A stretch of DNA of 64,000 bases from Petrosia ficiformis (Eukaryota; Porifera; Demospongiae; Haplosclerida; Petrosiidae). The stretch is from the NCBI GenBank assembly GCA_947044365.1, contig OX345641.1, positions 4,930,460 through 4,994,459 of the forward strand. The letters are read 5' to 3'. Positions 58,637-64,000 of the stretch are shown piece by piece. The notes under the pieces were generated by a model, which saw nothing but the letters and a program-made list of their open reading frames with translations, ran no database searches and was not told where the DNA came from. The stretch's first letter is position 1. Every line of letters begins with the position of its first letter. The position numbers and the translations under genes are program-made.

Positions 58637-61600
58637 ATGACAGGTATTGCGTATCCCAAAAGTGGTCGTGGACCTGAGTTACACGGACCCAAATATTCTA
58701 ATTATGGCACCGGAGTAAAATTGAAATCTAGTAATGGACACGACACTCCCGCTATAGTAATAGGAGAGTGTAATGAACACGACACTCTCTGTATCTTTGC
58801 TGTAATGGTAAGTTAATGTTCCATTAAATACATTTAGTTTTGTATAATTTACAGTATTTCAAGGTACAAGTAAAAGATTACTCTATGATAGTTATGTATT
58901 TACTGCAGAGTTGCACTATAAATGCACATACATGTACTTCCTAAGTCCATTGACATCTGAGTATCAAGACATATAGTACTGAATGGTTTGAACACCAACC
59001 AAATGTGTTATTAGTACCTGATGAATTTGGAATTATTAATTTGGGTCCTTTGTACAGTTTTAGATTATGGACCCACATCTATATTACTGCATGACAGGAA
59101 ACGAGGAATAATCAATGTCATTTACCAGTAACACTTGACTACAAAGATTTGTTATATCACATTCCACAAAAGAATTGTTTACTATTTTTCAGACATCAGT
59201 ACATTCATTGGGCTCATTGATCCACAACTCAGTATACAATTTTGCAAAAGAAAATGGTGATTATTGATCTACCTGCTTCATCTGACAAATATGCCATATT
59301 GTACAGATGAGTATATTATGCATTATTACCAACCCAATTTGGAACTAACAATTTGGGTCCTTGGTGTACCTTTTGGATTATGGATCCACCCTATTTTATG
59401 TGGCAGTAAGTATTAATTAATATAATTATTCACCTACAAATATGGCGTATTGTACAGATGAATATGATATGCATTATTACTAACCAATTTGGAACAATTT
59501 GGGTCCTTGGTATACTTTTGGGATTATGGACCCACCCTATTTTATGTGGCAGTAAGTATTAATTAATATAATTATTCACCTGTAAATATGGCGTATTATA
59601 CGGATTAATATAATATGCATTATTATTACTAACCCAATTTGGAACTAACAATTTGGGTCCTTGGTGTACTTTTTGGATTATGGACCTAACCCTATATTAT
59701 GTGGCAGTAAGTATTAATTAATATAATTATTCACCTGCAAATATGGCGTATTGTACAGATGAATATAGTATGCATTATTATTACTAACCCAATTTGGAAC
59801 TAACAATTTGGGTCCTTGGTGTACTTTTTGGATTACGGATCCACCCTACATTATGTGGCAGTAAGTATAATTATTCACCTGTAAATATGGCGTATTGTAT
59901 AGATGAATATAATATGCATTATTACTAACCCAATTTGGAACTAATGTACTTTTTGGATTATCGATCCACCCTATATTATGTGGCAGTAAGTATTAATTAA
60001 TATAATTATTCACCTGTAAATATGGCGTATTGTACGGATTAATATAATATGCATTATTATTACTAACCCAATTTGGAACTAACAATTTGGGTCCTTGATG
60101 TACTTTTTGGATTATGGACCCACAACTATAATGATCATGTGACATTAAGAATCCAATGATTAATGTGATTTACAAAAGCAATCTGATTATAACGAACTGT
60201 TAATTACAAGGAAACAGTGATTCATAAATGTGATACATCAGCATGTTTGTTTTAGCTGTTGGCTCACATGTACATGTGTACATGATTGTGTGGAAGGCAA
60301 TATATACCATCTACCACATCATCAAGAGATTGTATGGATGAACAATATAACTACATTGTAACCACTATGCTTGAAATTAGTAATCTGGGACCTTGCAATA
60401 CTTTTTGTATTATGGACCTATGTGTTGTGACAGAAAGTAGTGAGTGATTAATTACATTTTATCAATTTCATCTGATCAAGAAATCAGAGAGTTTAACCAG
60501 TAATAGTTAGTCATTCAGCACAAGATTGAAAGTTTGAGCCCTTTGGGTTCTCGTCTATTTTCACAAAAGGAAGTGACAAGTGATTAATTATTATATCATT
60601 TTATATGTGATGCGAAAATTGGTCATTTGTCAAATAAGAATTTTGTGAAACACTTATTTTTAAATGTTCATTATTCAGCGATATTGTAAAGTAGCCAACG
60701 AAATATGGTATCCAGGAAGAGCAACTATTGCTCTACCTACATTGTAATTTAGTTAGTTAGTCAAAGTAGCTGAGTAACAGGCATGCATTTAAATATAAGC
60801 GTTTGACCTATGTGACAAATGACTGATTTTGGCATCCATGGTCACATATAATTATATCAGCATTATTTGACTATTTTGATTCCTATAGAGAGGAGCTGTG
60901 TTCAGTTATGAGTTTTTTCAGTCACAAGTTTCCAATCACAAGATACAACATGGGTCCTTAGTATAATTTTTGCTCACATCAGTAAAATTGTAGAAGACGT
61001 CAGAAGTCATTGATTTAATTTACACTGTAATTTGGCTATAGAGTGAATTACTAAAAATATGATTCATTAATATTCAGAACTTCATGTTCTTCTGTTAACA
61101 TCTTCATACAAGTGTCATTTAATTGAATTATCTGTTACTTTAATCAAAATTAATGATAATTATGTATTTAAATCATGTTGGTGTACCCTCATTACCTTTT
61201 TCAATAAATTAATGTTTGTTTTAATGAGAAAGGCTTGGCTAAGTGGGCAGAATAAATTCAAGAAACTGGAGGTCTTTGACCAACAGGGTTGGTTTTGTAT
61301 GTTATCAATTTAAATTATGGCAAAACGTTAACTTAACTATGTAGCCTATGTAAGTATATATATATATATATATATTATCCTCTGTTATACATAATGATTA
61401 TAACATTTAAAAAGTATATGTATAAGTAGTTTTCTGTATTATGGATATTACTGTACAGGCACAGAAATGGATAGATAAGTCAAAACCTAAGGAGCCTACA
61501 TTTGTGCTTATGTACTTGGAAAAATTGCATGGATGACAGCCTACTATACTTTGGAAAGGTAAATTTGTTAATTCACATTCATCAGGAAGTTTTTATTACG

Positions 61601-64000
61601 TATTGAAGTGCCTAATCATATGAAAGACTTTGTGAAAGATGAGAATGTACGTAAGAGATTTCTTCAAGTAGCATATAGTCGTTCAGTTGTTCCAGTTAAA
61701 CATGAAAGTCGTAAGTACTCAGTCATTAAAACTTGATCTGTTGCCTGGCTAGCTGTCTAATCTTCCTGTAGTATCAGAAGATACAAATATATCTTCATCA
61801 CAGCAACATTCTCCTTTGAAAGAAAACCCTGTGCTGTTGTTCTCCTCTAAACCTAAAGATTATCGAAGTGACACACTGTATAAATTATTACCATTGATAT
61901 GTAACCCCAAAGGGGAGAAATGTAAGAACCATCACCACTAATAATTCCATAAATTTACAGGGAAAAAAGGATTTTGGACAAAAGATGAAAATGAACCAAT
62001 ATGGTGGCCAACCAAAAGAGTACCATTTAAATGTCCTAACCATCCAAAAGGCAATATTAGTCTTTATGATTAGCATACATATTTTATATGCATACTTTAG
62101 GTCAAAAGGGAAGTAAACTGACAGCAAAAGAAACGAGGATCGTCCTTAAAGCATTTTTGAAAAATTGTCCTGAATGTTACACCATGTATGTACATCATGT
62201 GAACATACTTAGAATACATATTATGTACAAAATACTATTTCAGCACTGGAGATAATAAAACAGTATCTGATGATGAGCCTGATCTTTCTGATCCATCTAA
62301 TCAGCAAACACACACATTGGTGAATAATGCCTGCATATTATGGATAACATGAAACTATAATACTTTGCAATAGGATAATACTGAGCTTGAGGAGGAGAAA
62401 GAAGTAATACTTACAGACAAGCTACACTACTCTATTTTGGTATTAATATATATAATTATAAATTTAAACAAATCACAAATAGTGATCTGTGTAGCCCAAA
62501 GATGGTGAAGTGCATGTAATGCAAAGTGTACCAGTAGTTGCTTCAAAAAACATTCTGGTAAATGCAATATAAATTATAATTGTGTTTTCATTTTTCTTAC
62601 CAATATTAAAAGGCTTTGACTCCTGAAACAATTCTGAGAGACTTAGAATACACTACCAACTGGGATGATTTCTCAGCAAAAGCCTTGGCCTATGTTGGTC
62701 AAATAAATTTAAATGTGAGTGAAGTTGCACCAGTAACAGCAAGGCAGCTGCCTAACAGTTTACAAGATATTCAGTGAGTTTTGGTATGGTTCGATATTAA
62801 TTGTAATACTGCAACTTATAATAAGACAGAAGAGTCTTAGAGATCTTATTCCTTCTGGTTTTAAAGTTTTTTCAGTTCCATGTGATGGAAATTGTCTTTT
62901 TAGCAGTGTCAGTACTGCTCTTGGAGGAGATAAATCATTTGCACAACTGTTGAGAATCAGTGCAGTTGTTTATGGTATAGTCTATTTCAACCAGATATTG
63001 GAAAAAGTTAGTAATTTGTGAAATAATTATTATGCAAGAAGATGTATTTGGTAATGTGCCTTCCTAGTTAATGTCCCTGATTGATGACCCTGGACTAGCT
63101 GTTCAATTTTTATACGATTTAACAACACCAGAAGGGTTCTCCAATAGGCCAAAGTCAAAGCCATCTATTGAAGATACATTGACTTATGCTATCAAAACAG
63201 AAATAAAACTAAACTATTTTCATATTCAGGTGTGTTAGTATTAATTAACCAAAAATGTTTAAGATGTTTTACTTGACTCTTACTCATGCAGGGTACCTTC
63301 AGATTTTGTTTCTGGCAGGTGCTATTAACCGACCTATTCGTCAGTGGACAGAAATTGGTGGAGGTTTCATTAATAATACTGAAGTGACTCCCTGTCAATC
63401 CTTCATACAAGGAAAGACTAAATCGATATATGTGATGTGGGTCAGATGTGGTGAGAAACTAAATCATGTTATACCCTTAATACCTGGGTCTGGTATGTAC
63501 AGTTAGAATAAATATAGATGGTCATTTGAAAGTCCACATTAACTGCATATAGATCGGATGAAGTCTCAATTAAAACCTTTGAGTACTATACCTAATAAAG
63601 TGACTGAAATGTGTCTTATGGAGAAAGTAACAGGATGTTCCACAGATCAAGATTCTGAAAACATCGATTGGGTACAATGTCAAGAATGCAATGCATGGTA
63701 TCATTGTTCTTGCATTGGAATCTCTGTTTTATACTTTCAGAGGGAAAACAACTTCTACTGCTGCAAAGAAGATGAGAATGCAATAGAGCTAATGTATATG
63801 TTTGTGCTTTTATACTGTATACTCATTTTAATAGTTGTACATACGTTATAGGGCTCTGATTTAGAATTGCAAAAGACATAACACTGTTCAATCTGTAGGA
63901 CTGAAACAGATGGATGTACACTCCCTTTTCCCTTGTAATGGCATCTCTGATGGAATTATAGATTTTTTTATATGGTTAGATCTACACGCTAACGTGCACA
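58637..64000 (+). CDS. OTU protease + PHD finger (+ Ulp1-like) protein
   Basis: At least 14 exons: 58637-58807, 61459-61558, 61586-61710, 61772-61921, 61961-62050, 62101-62185, 62244-62319, 62374-62439, 62495-62557, 62613-62773, 62826-63006, 63068-63229, 63292-63492, 63553-63793, continuing off the edge. Phases match at nearly all junctions. In order: a novel start (GRGPELHGPKYSNYGTG), a Trp/Cys block (GFWTKDENEPIWWPTKRVPF, KNCPECYT), an acidic linker, an OTU cysteine protease (FSVPCDGNCLFSSVSTAL with catalytic Asp and Cys; NRPIRQW; His in LNHVIPLIPG), and a PHD finger (WVQCQECNAWYHCSCIGI). OTU enzymes remove ubiquitin; PHD fingers read histones. Near 63899 LFPCNGISDGIIDFFIWL resembles the start of a Ulp1/C48 domain. 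One-base frame breaks occur near 61515 and at the start of exon 13. Most introns are 39-60 bases, one is GC-AG, and the first is 2.65 kb of satellite. Confidence 0.65.
59000..60130. repeat. Satellite, about 130-185 bp units, in intron 1
   Basis: About seven units share CCAATTTGGAACTAACAATT, TGGGTCCTTGGTGTAC, TTTTGGATTATGGA, CCACCCTATTTTATGTGG, CAGTAAGTATTAATTAATAT and AAATATGGCGTATTG. Note that GGCAGTAAGTATT contains a consensus-like splice donor that recurs with every unit. The array lies between the first and second exons of the OTU/PHD gene. Confidence 0.85.
60131..61458. other. Rest of intron 1, no coding seen
   Basis: AT-rich DNA with decayed satellite words (GGGTCCTTAG, TGGACC) to about 60970 and a short (TA)n at 61356-61375. 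No exon-like island with a family match. Confidence 0.45.

Noticed and set aside
57100..60130. Tandem arrays as CRISPR
   Set aside because: Units are contiguous and diverged without unique spacers, in an intron-bearing animal genome.

Overview
The window is nuclear DNA from an animal, most likely an early-branching marine invertebrate such as a sponge. It is AT-rich, has no operons or Shine-Dalgarno sites, and conserved protein blocks are split by short GT-AG introns (down to about 39 bases). Mobile-element families include Mutator-like, Crypton, P-element/THAP9-like, pogo/Tigger, piggyBac, hAT and PIF MITEs, and tRNA-derived SINEs. The sponge assignment is inference; animal is well supported by ferlin, atlastin, LMBR1-like and BAZ2-like fragments.

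Layout. 1-4.5 kb: two copies of a Mutator-like transposase, one truncated. 4.5-12.7 kb: TACATGTA-rich DNA, a segmental duplication, and a 1.1 kb insertion carrying a broken Crypton-type recombinase with a preserved empty site. 12.7-20.7 kb: a satellite of about 200 bp units directly before a three-exon hypothetical gene, then the C-terminal half of an LMBR1-like membrane protein. 21.2-27.8 kb: decayed piggyBac (minus), a palindrome-bearing tandem array, and a broken GatA/QRSL1 amidotransferase gene. 29.0-34.8 kb: ferlin pieces on both strands. 35.6-39.3 kb: minus-strand exons of unknown type, three clean P-element-type transposase exons, a dead pogo transposase and a Ulp1-like piece. 41.4-46.7 kb: the bromodomain end of a BAZ2-like protein (plus) and the middle of atlastin (minus). 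47.6-49.4 kb: a SWIM zinc finger plus PHD finger gene. 50.8-53.6 kb: a four-exon gene for a small basic protein. 54-58.6 kb: nested MITEs, two very long foldback elements and a satellite. 58.6-64 kb: a gene of at least 14 exons coding for an OTU protease domain, a PHD finger and, at the window edge, what looks like the start of a Ulp1/C48 protease.

Cross-cutting points. Nearly every recognisable host gene is only a part of its family (GatA lacks an internal block, LMBR1 its N-terminal half, atlastin and BAZ2 most of their length), and most carry one or two single-base frame breaks, while splice sites and intron phases still match. This fits either young DNA-level gene duplicates in early decay or uncorrected sequencing indels together with real deletions. 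The most interesting system is the SWIM/PHD and OTU/PHD/Ulp1-like pair, whose domains recall those of large cysteine-protease-carrying DNA transposons.
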